From Cololabis saira (lineage: Eukaryota; Chordata; Actinopteri; Beloniformes; Belonidae), in assembly GCF_033807715.1 (NCBI RefSeq), contig NC_084601.1, forward strand, positions 465,001 through 529,000: a DNA stretch of 64,000 bases, read 5' to 3'. Shown here one piece after another: positions 20,101-29,464 of the stretch (within the stretch, counting starts at the first letter, position 1; each line of letters starts with the position of its first letter). Made by a program: the position numbers and the translations under genes. A model generated the notes under the pieces. The model did no database searches, was not told the origin of the DNA, and saw nothing but the letters and a program-made list of their open reading frames with translations.

Positions 20101-20489
20101 CTATAACGCTGCACCTGGTGAACTTTTGGAGGGCGGGGAACTGCAACCACTTCTATTTTGCTAGGCACCTGGCCAGAGTCGCCAATATCATGTAATCCTA
20201 CAGTTTTAGAGTCGCTAATTACATAATGCAATCCTACAGTTTTGTTGGCAGGCGTTGGTCCTTGAGAAGCAACAGATGTGTCGCTGAGCCCTTTAAGACT
20301 ACCCTTCCTCCGAACCGTCACCCAGCTGCCCTGCCTGGCCGGCTGCCGGGGAGCTGCAGGGGAGCGGTTACGCTCAGCTGCTACGGGCCGGTCCGCAGAG
20401 GATTCTATCGGACTATGGTCTAGTTGGCCAAACCGGACCTCTAACTGACTAAGCCTCGCCTCCAGCCCTGTTAAACTACAGCTCTGCAT
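17181..20489 (-). CDS. LINE ORF2: endonuclease and reverse transcriptase (L2 clade)
   Basis: A 1102-residue frame with no stops. Residues ~1-60 repeat ORF1's coiled-coil-like region ([16 protein letters not shown]) and basic segment ([11 protein letters not shown]). Residues ~155-380 are an apurinic-type endonuclease: GLLNIRSLSSKS, FCLTETWLQEE, GRGGGVAAIY, VVVYRPPAG, IIVGDFNIHMD and SDHYLITFEF. The reverse transcriptase follows: PISNLPFVSKILEK, LLDLSAAFDTIDH and YGVPQGSVLGPILFSLY, with Y830-A-D-D the catalytic palm. After that come the LNSDKTEVIILG and VRNLGVIFD blocks, and a C-terminus with RSQSAGLLVVP and APLLWNQLP. All visible catalytic motifs are present. It would nick the target and copy its own RNA from the 3' tail. 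The shared N-terminus with ORF1 is unusual. Confidence 0.9.
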   Translation of the reverse strand: MQSCSLTGLEARLSQLEVRFGQLDHSPIESSADRPVAAERNRSPAAPRQPARQGSWVTVRRKGSLKGLSDTSVASQGPTPANKTVGLHYVISDSKTVGLHDIGDSGQVPSKIEVVAVPRPPKVHQVQRYRGVNQDNLVKIKTNAHLVPITDRKIRCGLLNIRSLSSKSLLVNDIITESRSDIFCLTETWLQEEEYVSLNESTPPGYFNHHIPRSTGRGGGVAAIYNSGLQTKIEPKCNYNTFESLMLGLKFPSRKSEKPVVLVVVYRPPAGAYLEFLSEFSDFLSGLLISTDKFIIVGDFNIHMDVESDNLKLAFDSLLESMGISQKVDKPTHCFNHTLDLVLTYGVETDGLLVSPVNSLLSDHYLITFEFNFVDVEVQNRRYYFSRCLSDEVIVKFREAIAYLTTVRNSDVVEASDLGSTSADVDFLASITADLLHSALDEVAPLKRRVSSHRSLTPWYNSDIRMLKQNVRKMERKWYSCRSVDSHREWKDILIVYKKAIRKARTAYYSTLIEDNKSNPRFLFSTVARLTKSHNSVEPCIPAALSSEDFMGFFNSKIARIREEINQPVVGVSSALATSLGSDLSLDCFDPIDLPELTSLVNRAKSTTCMLDPIPTRLFKHIFSLIGTTILDQINLSLSLGYVPQVFKVAVIKPLLKKPSLDPDTLANYRPISNLPFVSKILEKAVSSQLCDYLYRNDLFEVFQSGFRMHHSTETALVRVTNDLLMASDKGLVSILVLLDLSAAFDTIDHGILLHRLEHVVGIKGTALCWFKSYLSDRFQFVHVHEVSSEQSRVCYGVPQGSVLGPILFSLYMQPLGSIIQNHGIHFHCYADDTQLYLSMKPDETEPLVKLQACLRDIKDWMSRNFLLLNSDKTEVIILGPEHLRKGLDGVAMASSATVRNLGVIFDQDLSFKPYVNQVCKIAFFHLRNIAKIRKILSQSDAEKLVHAFVSSRLDYCNVLLAGCPSNLLNRLQLIQNAAARVLTGISRRDHVSPVLASLHWLPVKFRIQFKIVLLAYKAQNGLAPHYLQDLIVPYVPVRALRSQSAGLLVVPRVSKCRFGGRAFCYQAPLLWNQLPIWVKGADTTSTFKTKLKTFLFSKAYS

Positions 20490-20510
20490 CCTGGCCTGGA
20501 CCCTGCATTG

Positions 20511-21386
20511 TCAGGGGGAGTGTCTAATAACATTGGCCAGATTTCTAGACATAAGAGCTGCACCATCCCGGGTGGGATGAATGCCGTCCCTTCTAATCAG
20601 ACCGGGCTTTCCCCAGAATGTCTCCCAGTTGTCAATAAAGTCCACGTCGTTTTCTGAACACCACTGAGACAACCAGTGGCGGAGCGAGAGCATGCGACTA
20701 AACATGTCATCGCTGGTCAGATTGGGGAGGGGGCCAGAAAAACCTACAGAGTCCGACATGGTCTTGGCGTAGTTACACACCGAGACAATATTCATTCTGG
20801 TTACTTCCGACTGGCGAAGACGGGAGTCATTAGCTCCGACATTGATGATAACTTTACCATATTTACGATTACCCTTTGCCAGTAGCTTCAAATTTGCTTC
20901 TATGTCGCCCGCTCTGGCCCCCGGGATGCACCTAACTAAGGTCTCTGGAGTCGGCTTCACATGTCTGACTATGGAGTCTCCAATCACCAGGGTCGGTTTC
21001 TCAACAGATGTGTCGCTAAGTGGGGAAAATCTGTTAGACACATGAAGCGGGTGGTGGTGTTCCGTGAGCCCTTTAAGACTAGTCTTCCTCCGAACCGTCA
21101 CCCAGCTGCCCTGCCTGGCCGGCTGCTCGGGAGCTGCAGGGGAGCGGCTACGCTCAGCTGCTACGGGCCGGTCCGCCGCTAGCTTAGCCTGGTTAGCTGA
21201 GGAGGCTCTCGGACTATGGTTTAGTTGGCCGAACCGGACCTCTAACTGACTGAGCCTCGCCTCCAGCCCTGCAAATAAACTACACTTTAAGCACTTACCG
21301 TCTTCACTAAAGGAGGCAGAGGAATAACTAAACATTTCACACACTGAGCAGGAAAGAGGTGAAGCGGTGGGAGCCGGAGCGGCCAT
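20511..21386 (-). CDS. LINE ORF1 with CxxC pairs, coiled-coil-like segment and GDSL/SGNH esterase domain
   Basis: A 291-residue frame from ATG 21386. Two CxxC pairs (C13/C16 and C32/C35) suggest a zinc-binding N-terminus. A short heptad-like helix ([16 protein letters not shown], 40-55) and a basic linker follow. Residues ~131-290 form an SGNH hydrolase: [10 protein letters not shown] with S138 as the nucleophile, a glycine in GARAGD (block II), GANDS with N186 (block III) and DGIHP with D267 and H270 (block V). Esterase domains in ORF1 are known in CR1/L2-type LINEs, and all four catalytic blocks are intact here. The role of the esterase in retrotransposition is unsettled. The stop lies 21 bp before ORF2's ATG. 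Confidence 0.85.
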   Translation of the reverse strand: MAAPAPTASPLSCSVCEMFSYSSASFSEDGKCLKCSLFAGLEARLSQLEVRFGQLNHSPRASSANQAKLAADRPVAAERSRSPAAPEQPARQGSWVTVRRKTSLKGLTEHHHPLHVSNRFSPLSDTSVEKPTLVIGDSIVRHVKPTPETLVRCIPGARAGDIEANLKLLAKGNRKYGKVIINVGANDSRLRQSEVTRMNIVSVCNYAKTMSDSVGFSGPLPNLTSDDMFSRMLSLRHWLSQWCSENDVDFIDNWETFWGKPGLIRRDGIHPTRDGAALMSRNLANVIRHSP

Positions 21387-21560
21387 GCTAAGATGCTAAC
21401 GGAGGCTAGCGGACAGAAAATGTATCGGTGATTGGTGACAGTGAAAGTTACGGAAGAGAAAATGAGCGAGTGTTGAAATAAAGACAGTAATGTACCAGAT
21501 ATAGTGCTATTTTACCAGAAAACAGTCTAAGTTTTAGATAAAAAGTCGGGAGAGAATCCA

Positions 21561-21655
21561 GGCTCGTTGGAGCTACAGCTCCATGATGACCAGGTCTACT
21601 TCAGATTGAACAGGGAGCAGTTTGACAGCCTGTTGGGGAGTGGGTCCTCAGCAGG
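21561..21655 (+). pseudogene. PIF/Harbinger transposase N-terminal remnant, right half
   Basis: After the LINE's 5' end the plus strand reads LELQLHDDQVYFRLNREQFD followed by SLLG. This is the region downstream of the arginine-rich N-terminus in Harbinger transposases and continues 16277-16388 (one register apart). A stop follows shortly. It shows that the L2 LINE landed inside an already decaying Harbinger gene. Confidence 0.6.
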
Positions 21656-21972
21656 ATGACAACCACCTTCTCTCCTATTGGACACACCGAGATGCCCTCA
21701 CAGCGCGGTGAAATTAAAAAATGTTCAATTCAGGCGCAGGCAGGTGAAACGCCCGTGGCAGGTGGCCTCTCGCGCGCCGCCAAGCTCGCCAGCAGAGCGC
21801 GCTGCTCTTGTGCCGCGGTAGCACATACACAATGAATGGGAAAGCCGGCGGCGGTCGCCGCTTTGCGCCGTCTATGTGAAAGGGGCTTAATACTGTTGGC
21901 CCCTGAAGGTTACATTTGGCCCCATAATGGCCCCTCTTTCAGAAAAATCCTAGAACCGCCAGTGCATTTAGC

Positions 21973-22200
21973 AGATGCTTTTATCCAAAGTGGCATACAA
22001 AAGAGGAATACAATCAAGCCAAAGTAAGTCAGCATTTCAACTTTCACTGCCATTCAGAGTGTTGAGACTGAACTAGTTTCACAATATGAAAAATATTGAT
22101 TGATAATTTCTATTCTGTAAAACAGAGACTCGTCTGCTACTTTTATATCAGTTCTGACTGTGGTGTTATGATTTATACATGTCTCCTCATAATGTCTACA
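21973..22200. other. Fish repeat flank and unannotated DNA
   Basis: AGATGCTTTTATCCAAAGTG at 21973 continues the target repeat interrupted by the hAT element at 14916. Beyond it nothing is recognised up to the LINE fragment. Confidence 0.4.
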
Positions 22201-22205
22201 CTTAC

Positions 22206-22610
22206 TGGCTACAATTTCTCATGGAGCTCTGAGGTTCATCACTGATCTTAAAGCTTTGACTCACCACTGTACTTTACGCACTCGGGTTGGATGTACTGTT
22301 TCATTCTCCCATTGGCTTAGACACTCACATACATCTCATTTAAAAAGCTATTCTCTGTGTCTTCTCATCCCTTTTACAGACTTACATTCTTGGGAAAAAC
22401 CCTCTGGAAGTTTTCTTCTTTCCCTAGATGGGTTTCTTTTAAATATACCTAAAATCTGAGCTGAGATGAGGAAAAAGGCATGCTGCTCCCTCCCTACACT
22501 TGGAATCAGCTCCAAACTCCCTTGAATGTCAAGGATCGAGTCCCATTACATGATTTTAAGCATAACTGGAATATTCTACATGGTTATGATGTGATATTTT
22601 AGCTGTTTTC
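22206..22610 (+). pseudogene. LINE ORF2 C-terminal fragment
   Basis: Frames on the plus strand give LTHHCTLRTRVG, then SYSLCLLIPF, a PSGSFLLSLDGFLLNIPK-like block and a tail matching 'WNQLQ'/'HDFK' patterns of Rex1/CR1-like LINE C-termini. Compare THHCILYSKVGWSSLS in the open copy at about 12567. Several frameshifts and stops are present. Confidence 0.5.
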
Positions 22611-22762
22611 CTGCTACTCTACACCTGGATCAAATTAATTGGTCACTGAGAGACTTGTGCAGACCTTGATAACAGGTCCATTCCATTCATTTGAATCAGG
22701 TGTGTCGTAGCAGAAAAACATAAAACGCTTAGATCAGTGGGTCCTGAGATGTTTGATTGAAC

Positions 22763-23429
22763 CAGGGCCGGTTCTAGAAAATGATGACTAGGCTGCATCT
22801 CAGATCAGAGGGGGTGCACATGCCTGGCACGTTATTCAACACTAAATTATGCATTTTCCCATAATTTCAAGCGGAATGATACTAGCAAAACAAGAATATT
22901 TAAAGTGTATTTCAAATGCTTTATTGCAGCAATATTGCTGCACAACAAAGAAAATGCTACATTTAGTCTGGGCTACCTCACCCATCAGACAATCTAGCAA
23001 CAGATTTTTTTTACCCTGAAAATAAAACATAGAAATTCAAACTAATTTTATCTATACAGCTCAAAACCATCACTAAACATGACAGTCATTTCAAGTGGAA
23101 TGATACCAGTCAAACAATAATATTTAAAGTGTCTTTCAAGTGCATTTTTGCAGTAATATCGCTGCAGAACAAAGAAAATGCTACATTTAACGTGTTAACG
23201 GTGCAGCAGAGAGCAGCGTCTTGCTGGTGCAGGTAATGCAGATGAGTGATGTACACTAAAGCCTGAATTATGGTTCTGCGTTACAGAACCATGGTGTAAC
23301 GCAGAACCATAAATCAGCCTTAACGTGCGCGCACTTGTCAGTTTTCTTTTTCATCTTTTCAACTGAGCATGCAAACACATAAACTGAGGGTGCAATGCAT
23401 GCTTATGCACCCTCGTAGAACCGGGCCTG
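22763..23429. mobile_element. Non-autonomous hAT element with perfect 8-bp TSD
   Basis: GATTGAAC flanks the element at 22755-22762 and 23430-23437. The termini CAGGGCCGGTTCTAG and (reverse complement of right) CAGGCCCGGTTCTACG are inverted repeats. It is 667 bp and non-coding. Two internal segments (about 22863-22950 and 23090-23190) resemble each other, suggesting an internal duplication, and a Harbinger-type MITE sits at 23260-23320. Confidence 0.85.
23260..23320. mobile_element. 61-bp fold-back MITE with TAA target duplication
   Basis: AGCCTGAATTATGGTTCTGC and its inverted partner ACGCAGAACCATAAATCAGCC form an almost complete hairpin. TAA lies on both sides (23257-23259 and 23321-23323), which fits the 3-bp TWA duplication of PIF/Harbinger elements. 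Relatives are at 46388-46435 and 63609-63739. Confidence 0.75.
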
Positions 23430-23437
23430 GATTGAAC

Positions 23438-24632
23438 AACACTGATGTAAGGAACCTTTTCCTTCACAATTTGGTGAACCGTCCGCTAATAAGTAATAAA
23501 ACAAGAAAGTGTGTGACAGGATAGAATAGATGCAGTAATATACTGCTAATTTTCGGGACTGTTAAAATACTTTTTGGGAATGTAAGAGGTTACAGAAATC
23601 CTTATTTCATTTAAAAGCATTTCAAATACACCAATTTTATGGTGTCATCATTCTTACAAAGTAATTGGTTTTTGACCAAAATAAATATTTGGATGTTAGA
23701 ATATTGTGTAAAAGGTGTTCAAGACAAAGTTTAAGAGAAAAGCACTTTCTTCCATGTATGTATACATTTTGTGTCAGATGTTATCTTTTTTAGTGTTTAT
23801 CTGTGATATTTTTTGAGAGTACATCTATTCATCTGTGCTCGATTGGTTTTGTCTGCACCCACCACCAGTTGACGGGACCTGTGCGATGTGTCTCTCATTC
23901 AGTAAAAGCACTGAATGAACACACGTTCTCACGCTGTAATTATTACCCCCTCTTTTTCAGCGAAATTACAAGTGCACTCAGTTCAAAATATGTCCCATTG
24001 TCTTTGTTAGAGCAAACCGGTTCACGTTCGGTGTAACATCATAGCTGCTACTGTATGACTCTACTGGCTTTTGCTAACTTTGCTAGCAAAAAAACTTTGC
24101 TAACTCTGCTAACTTTGTTTCTATTGAAAAACTTTTAACCTTCACCTGCTTTTAAAGAAAGAAAGGATATGAAATGCACTCATTCCAGAAACTGAGGGCT
24201 AGGAAGAAGTTCAGGGGAAAAGAGGGTTCATGTGTAGCAGAAAAAACAACTAAAAAGGTTGACATCTGGACAGCAAGCGAGACTGATGATGACTGACCAT
24301 GTCTATATTGAAAACATGAGTGAAGATTTTGTTTGACTTCAATAGAAACAAGTTGAGTCACAGATTAATACTTAAAAACAGATTCTGGTACATTGTATGC
24401 ACCATTTAGTCGCTTTTCAGCTTCATGTTATGGCGAGAATGTCCGTCTTTATTTTAGTGTAGGAAAATACACCCCCCCCAAGGTCACAATAAAATAATAT
24501 GTAATTACAGCTTTTATTCATGTACTCTCAGATCATCATATAATTTGTTCCATCCCCTATGAGTCAGGAGACAAATATATTTTACTTTTTTGTTTTGAAG
24601 GAACCTTCCTAAGTTTTCAGGTGTCTGACTCT

Positions 24633-24634
<2 letters not shown>
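23438..24634. other. AT-rich intergenic DNA with no recognisable gene
   Basis: About 1.2 kb without coding motifs. A small direct repeat of GCTAACTTTG/GCTAACTCTG occurs around 24070-24118. Nothing else stands out. Confidence 0.5.

Positions 24635-24706
<72 letters not shown>
24635..24706. repeat. (TA)n microsatellite
   Basis: Uninterrupted TA run between the gene-free stretch and the 3' end of lipocalin gene B. Confidence 0.95.
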
Positions 24707-24710
<4 letters not shown>

Positions 24711-24909
24711 GTGTCATTGGTGTTTTAAATCAACTTCCTTCCCTCTACGAGACCAACTGGGTAAAAGGCCGTATAGCCTGACAACCTTATTGTTAAAGTT
24801 GTATTAAAAAATAAACTATGCAATATCTACATATTTTTGCTGTTTAATAATTCAGTTTTATTTAGTTTTCAGTTCACGTTGGGATATCTTTTTCTCATTG
24901 CATGTATGT

Positions 24910-24915
24910 TTTATT
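24910..24915 (-). terminator. Polyadenylation signal of gene B
   Basis: AATAAA on the minus strand, about 240 bp downstream of the gene B stop codon. The equivalent site downstream of gene C is ATTAAA at 32237-32242 in homologous context. Confidence 0.5.
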
Positions 24916-25154
24916 TGAGAGGCCATAAATCCGACAAACATGTGAGAAAAACAGGTTAACATGGGACTGTTTTAGTCAGTCATTCTCTTCATCAGGTGGA
25001 TGACACCACTCTGATCTCCTTTTATGATCTATTAGGAGAATGGCATCCTGATGCCTTCACCTTCTTTACAGAAACCTGTAGAGACAAAGACATACCAGTA
25101 AGAAAATCAGCTCCATCTGAAATCAAAGATCAACAGTTTGTTTCAATTTCACTG

Positions 25155-26165
25155 TTAAAGGAGAAACATAAAAAGTGAAGCACTTTTCTCAGGCTTGTAC
25201 TCGAAGTCTGGTTCTCCAGAAAAGCCAAGGCAGCTTGCTTGCTTCTTGAAATGTTCCAAATCCGAGTCCGTCAGAGTTGGTGTTTTGCCTGGAGACAAAT
25301 TACAAATATGCATTCAAGTTCTGAATGTAACCCAGAGTGTTATCACTTTCTGACTGGTTTGTTCCTACCTAAAAGATAAAGAGCATGACCATGGAGCTCA
25401 TCCGGTACATCAGTGTCACTGAGTTTCAGGAGCTGAAGCATCTGTTTGAAGTTCTTAACAGTGGTGTTGCCACTCAGGAGCAGACAGTCCTGGCAGCTTG
25501 GCAGCACATGGAACTCTGAGGTCATGTTGGGAACTGGGGACAGGTACAGAAGTAAATATGAATACAAACAACAACTTCTCTTATTTTAAACCTGTTTTTG
25601 GTGGGGTAGACTGGTTGCCTGGAAATGTTAAAGCACTTTTAAAAGCTTACAGAATGATTCTGGATAAAAAAGAAGAAGGAAAAGGGACCAAACAACTCAA
25701 CATAGACAATGTACGTTATTGGAAAAATAGAAAGAGATGCATCTGGAAGAAATAGAGAAAGAAAAAGATACAAAACGCAAATTAATGTTAAAAATATGAT
25801 AAATAGAAATTAATTATCTAAAAAAAGAAGTAAAAAATCTGAAATATATGGATAATGACAAAGTTTTAATAAGGTATGCAAAATTACTTAAAGAAAAACT
25901 CAAAAATGGATATGCAAAATGAAAAACTAACTACCAAAATGAGTAAATGATTGAAAGGGGATTTAAAATGATTACAAAAAGATTAAATCAATGCTATAAA
26001 CACGTGTCTAACATATATAAAACTACTAAAAAACACCTTGGATGGTTATAAATGGCTATTTTTTATTTTACCGCTCGGATTAATTCATTTGTATTTTTGT
26101 AGCTCTAACTATTATACCTTCTGTTTTGCTAGGGATCCTTGTATCTATCTATCTGTGTGTGTGTA

Positions 26166-26225
<60 letters not shown>

Positions 26226-28245
26226 TGTGTGTGTGTCCTCGTGCTGAAGTTCCAGCCTCATGAAACACATTGGAGATGTGACCTCTTGAGCTGGTTCAGG
26301 TTTAGATACTCACGCTTCATTGTTACAGTGTTTCCTTCAATGGTCCCGTTCTCTGTTCCACTGAAGCAGGTCCCCCCTCTGGGAAAACCAACAGAGGAAA
26401 AAGGTGAGTTAAGTTTGAGGGTTTCTTCAGAGTTATTCAGGGTGGCTTGAGAAGTTCAAATAAGCTGAGAGAGAACATGTGATGCATACATTTCACATTG
26501 GAGCTGCTTTTTAAAGCTAGGATTGTGCTGACTGAGATACTTGCAGCCAAAACAGACGTAACAGATTCATGTTGACTATTTAAGCACCCACTAAAGAACA
26601 CCCAAAAATGGAATCATGTGTTTGAATAGAGAGAGGAGCAGATAAACTCAGTCATGGAGTCTTTCTACAACTTTCAGCATCACAGAGATGGGCTCATCAC
26701 AAGTTTAACACATTATTAATGGACATTTTTGAATTAAGCTTAACCTTCCTAAAAACAAAGCAGTATTAGGTTTGGTCCTAAAATACTGTAGGTCAGATGG
26801 ACATTTTTTCAGATGATCAGCTGTCTGCATATATATTAGTACCATGATTTGGTAACACCTTAATCAGTGAGATATACAGTATATGCATTTTCATCTTGCA
26901 GCAGATGCCAATTTTCTTAAGGGTTTTGGGTGTGTATGAGAGTGAATGCAATAAAAAGGACAGACATGCATAAGACAAAGATGTATAAAAAGAAAAGAAC
27001 GTACAGAAGAGAGGGTGGGTGTGTGTGTGTGTCTGTGAGTGAGAGAGTATTTTTAAATGTCTGTACATACATGTATGAGCATACATCCAAATATAGACAT
27101 GCACTTGTATACATATACACACACATATATATATATATATACTTATACATATACATATACATATATACATGTGGAGGGAGAGATACACGTGCCTTTCAAC
27201 CTTGGACACTGTATATTGAGTCTCCCTTGTAAATTCATCCACTGTCATATACTGCTAATATGGGTTTTGAAAATGTTCTTATCCTAATTTTTTTTTTCCT
27301 TTTCTTTTTCTTCGAACATTGTGGCCCAGTCACCAGGCCAGATGTTGAATATTCTCCGGTGTTGTGGACATGGTGACCAGATCTGTTTTAGTTACAGATA
27401 AATCCTAGTCCTAGTACAGTGATCTCTGGAGTGGAGAGTCTATGGTTTTTCTGCATCTGTGATATTGTAAATGAACAACTTACATATTGTTCTCCTCGGA
27501 CATAACAATTTCAGAAGGGCTGGACGCTTTGATGTTCATCCAGGAGCTCTCTGTTACATTCAGTATGGCATTAAAAGTATTACTGTCAGTATTGCCAGCC
27601 AGGAGATGCCATTTACCGTACAGCTGAAAAGAAAAGCAGGAAGAAATTTAGTTAGTTTTGTTTGTATAAGACTTTTGTAAATGTTTTAAGACTTCAAATT
27701 TTCCATCAAACATTCCACACTTAAAGGCAAATACAGAATATGAATTACGTTAGTTTTGCTTGCACCTACTCAAGTTGTTTTAAAAACTTAAAAATCAGTT
27801 GAGATTTTAAAGTGATAGACTTTTAGCAATTTTGACAATGAAAAAAAAATCATCATCAATTGATAAAATCTGTTGCCTTAATCAAAATGGCAGAAAGGCA
27901 ATATGGAAACTAAACTGTTATACGCCTTTGTCTTTACTGTTTTTTTCAGGATAACTACTTCAGATATCACTCAATGAAGATTCAGATGGATGCTGCATGA
28001 AAATAGTTTGTTGAAAAGGAATCTGGCTTTATACAAATGCTGTAAGAGGAGGATGCTGAACAGATGAGCACATTAATTTCAGTGATCAAATCCAAAGACC
28101 AAGGATGGGATGAGAGGATGCTTACCAAGGAAGGGTCTGCCAGAGACAAAGGTGTGACCAACGGTTGGCATTCTTCAGGCGTCAGAGCCGAGCTGCTCAG
28201 AAACAGGGCTGCAAACAGGAGATGAGACCTCAGCCACGAATTCAT
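25155..28245 (-). CDS. Gene B: complete secreted lipocalin (saxitoxin/tributyltin-binding or alpha-1-acid-glycoprotein-like), five exons
   Basis: Coding exons are 28126-28245, 27484-27623, 26314-26378, 25369-25533 and 25155-25288 (120+140+65+165+134 = 624 nt). They give 207 codons plus TAA, with every junction GT-AG and the frame kept. Residues 1-20 are a signal peptide (MNSWLRSHLLFAALFLSSSA), then LTPEECQPL. The lipocalin GxW motif is G43-K44-W45. Sequons are at N62, N97, N111 and N131. Cysteines are at C26, C91, C122 and C125, plus one in QASCLGF near the end. The C-terminal LGFSGEPDF is shared with gene C. This combination fits the fish plasma lipocalins that bind tributyltin or guanidinium toxins and resemble alpha-1-acid glycoprotein. 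Ligand and expression cannot be read from sequence. The first ATG in a TATA-linked leader was taken as the start. Confidence 0.8.
26151..26240. repeat. (GTGC/GCGT)n microsatellite in gene B intron 3
   Basis: A GTGT start changes to a long GCGT tetranucleotide run and back to GTGT. It lies between exons 3 and 4 of gene B. Gene C's corresponding intron has a (GT)n tract at 33098-33174. Confidence 0.9.
27010..27180. repeat. Mixed GT/CATA/TA microsatellites in gene B intron 2
   Basis: Short GTGTGT (27018-27032), ACATAC-like and TATATA/ACATAT runs. The frames through them (poly Tyr/Ile) are not genes. Confidence 0.7.
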
Positions 28246-28330
28246 GGTGCTGCTTGACTTCAGAATGAAACTGTAGGAGGAAAAAGATGTGCACTTTGGC
28301 AAACTCACAGTGAGTGATCCTGTGACTCAG

Positions 28331-28338
28331 CTTTTATC
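28331..28338 (-). promoter_or_regulatory. TATA-like box of gene B
   Basis: The minus strand reads GATAAAAG about 86-93 bp upstream of the ATG. An identical block sits the same distance upstream of gene C (38041-38048). Both lie in the duplicated promoter segment. Confidence 0.45.
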
Positions 28339-28734
28339 TAATCTGACAGATATGACAAATATTGATTTAAGTGATTGCATAACTTTACTGGCATAACTGT
28401 TTTCTTTCTTCTTTTTTCAACTGCAGTTATGTAAATAAAACTCTGCTGACACTGTATTCCGGTATATGGATTTGCTAAACTTCTCTTTGTCAACAAGGTT
28501 ACACAAATACTGTACATGTGAGCCTGAGGATCTGGGATGAACCCTGCACTGAGAAACAGCCTGATGCAATATTTAACATATCAAGGGGTAACTTTACAGT
28601 GAGCATCCAAAAATACGAAAATAATCAAACACTGAACAAAAGAATGAGAAATAAGGCAACTTACAAATACATTTTTTTTCATTTGGTGGCATAAAATTTT
28701 ACAAAGATGATCTGTTCGCAGTAAAATTATTAGG

Positions 28735-29464
28735 GAGTGATCAGTCGGTTTAGGTGAGCCTCTGCGTGAGTTTCTGGTTTGGTTTTGGGGACTTGATTGC
28801 CTTTGTTAGTCTGATTCTCGCACTGCCTAACAGTTGAGGTCGTTGGTGGGGGCCACACCCACTGTTTTGTAATTGCTCGGGGAAGGAAAAAGAGGCGGTG
28901 ATTTAAGAGGGGAATCCTGTCCTATATAAGAGAGAAGTCGCTTAACTTTGGCAGAACAAGCATGGATTTCCTTAGCGAGTGATCAGTCGGTTTAGGTGAG
29001 CGTCTGTGTGAGTTTCTAGTTTGGTTTCGGGACTTGATTGCCTTTGTTAGTCTGATTCTCTGCTGTTCGCGGCTCTCTCTGCCTAACAGTTGAGGTCGTT
29101 GCCGCGGGCCACACCCACTGTTTTGTAACTGCTCGGGGGAAACAGAAAGAGGTGGTTACAGCCAGTCACAATTAGCCTAGCGATTGCAGCTGAGTCGACT
29201 TCTGGAATTTCACCACACTCTGAACTCTGAAGCGTCAGCATTGTTACTGCCCACCTTGGGTTAAAACCACATAGGTTAAAGATCTGCAAGTCCGCCTGCG
29301 CAAGTCCACCGAGCAGGGCTACAACCAAAGTAGTGCAAAATGTGTCTCAAAACCATCCCGGTCACATATGGGTACAGACCAAGACGCGCCTCCCATAGGT
29401 AGCGCAATCCGCAAACCTGTGTTGTCCCGTGGTTTACCCGTCTGCCACATCCTCTTTTACCTTT
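28735..29464 (+). mobile_element. L2-type LINE 5' region with two tandem promoter-like monomers
   Basis: GAGTGATCAGTCGGTTTAGG starts at 28735 and again at 28977, so a ~242-bp unit is present about twice. Each has GTGAGTTTCTGGTTTGG-type, TTGATTGCCTTTGTTAGTCT and TGAGGTCGTT/CCACACCCACTGTTTTGTAA blocks. The first copy ends with CCTATATAAGAG and a leader. From 29286 the sequence matches the LINE leader at 38800-38975. It is cut at about 29464 by the LTR element. Similarity to gene C's upstream region shows that it belongs to the duplicated segment. Confidence 0.6.

Larger units (their letters stand above)
16396..21553 (-). mobile_element. Near full-length L2-type LINE with ORF1, ORF2 and microsatellite-like 3' tail
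   Basis: On the minus strand the order is 5' UTR (21553-21387), ORF1 (21386-20511), a 21-bp gap, ORF2 (20489-17181), a 3' UTR with a 185-bp tandem duplication, and a TATAAATAAAATTGAATTG-type tail at 16396-16430. GAATCCA occurs at 16389-16395 and 21554-21560 and is the probable target-site duplication. The flanks then rejoin two halves of a Harbinger transposase frame, which supports the boundaries. Both ORFs are open, so the copy is recent and may be competent. Confidence 0.8.
14916..21964. mobile_element. hAT element with perfect 8-bp TSD, enlarged by nested insertions
   Basis: CATTTAGC occurs at 14908-14915 and 21965-21972. The termini are CAGGGGCGGATCTAG (left) and CACTGGCGGTTCTAG (reverse complement of right). 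The inverted similarity runs inward for over 250 bp: GCCGCGGCACAAGAG near 15145 against its complement near 21810, and the CACCTGCCTGC...AATTGAA blocks. The 7-kb span is mostly later insertions (palindrome, minisatellite, Harbinger remnant and a 5.2-kb LINE). Removing it rejoins ATTACATTTAGC to AGATGCTTTTATCC, restoring a fish repeat motif that was the target. Confidence 0.85.

Noticed and set aside
24996..25178. Plus-strand 60-codon frame beside gene B, repeated near gene C
   Set aside because: It lies antisense to the 3' UTR and last exon of the lipocalin gene. Its conservation comes from the tandem duplication.
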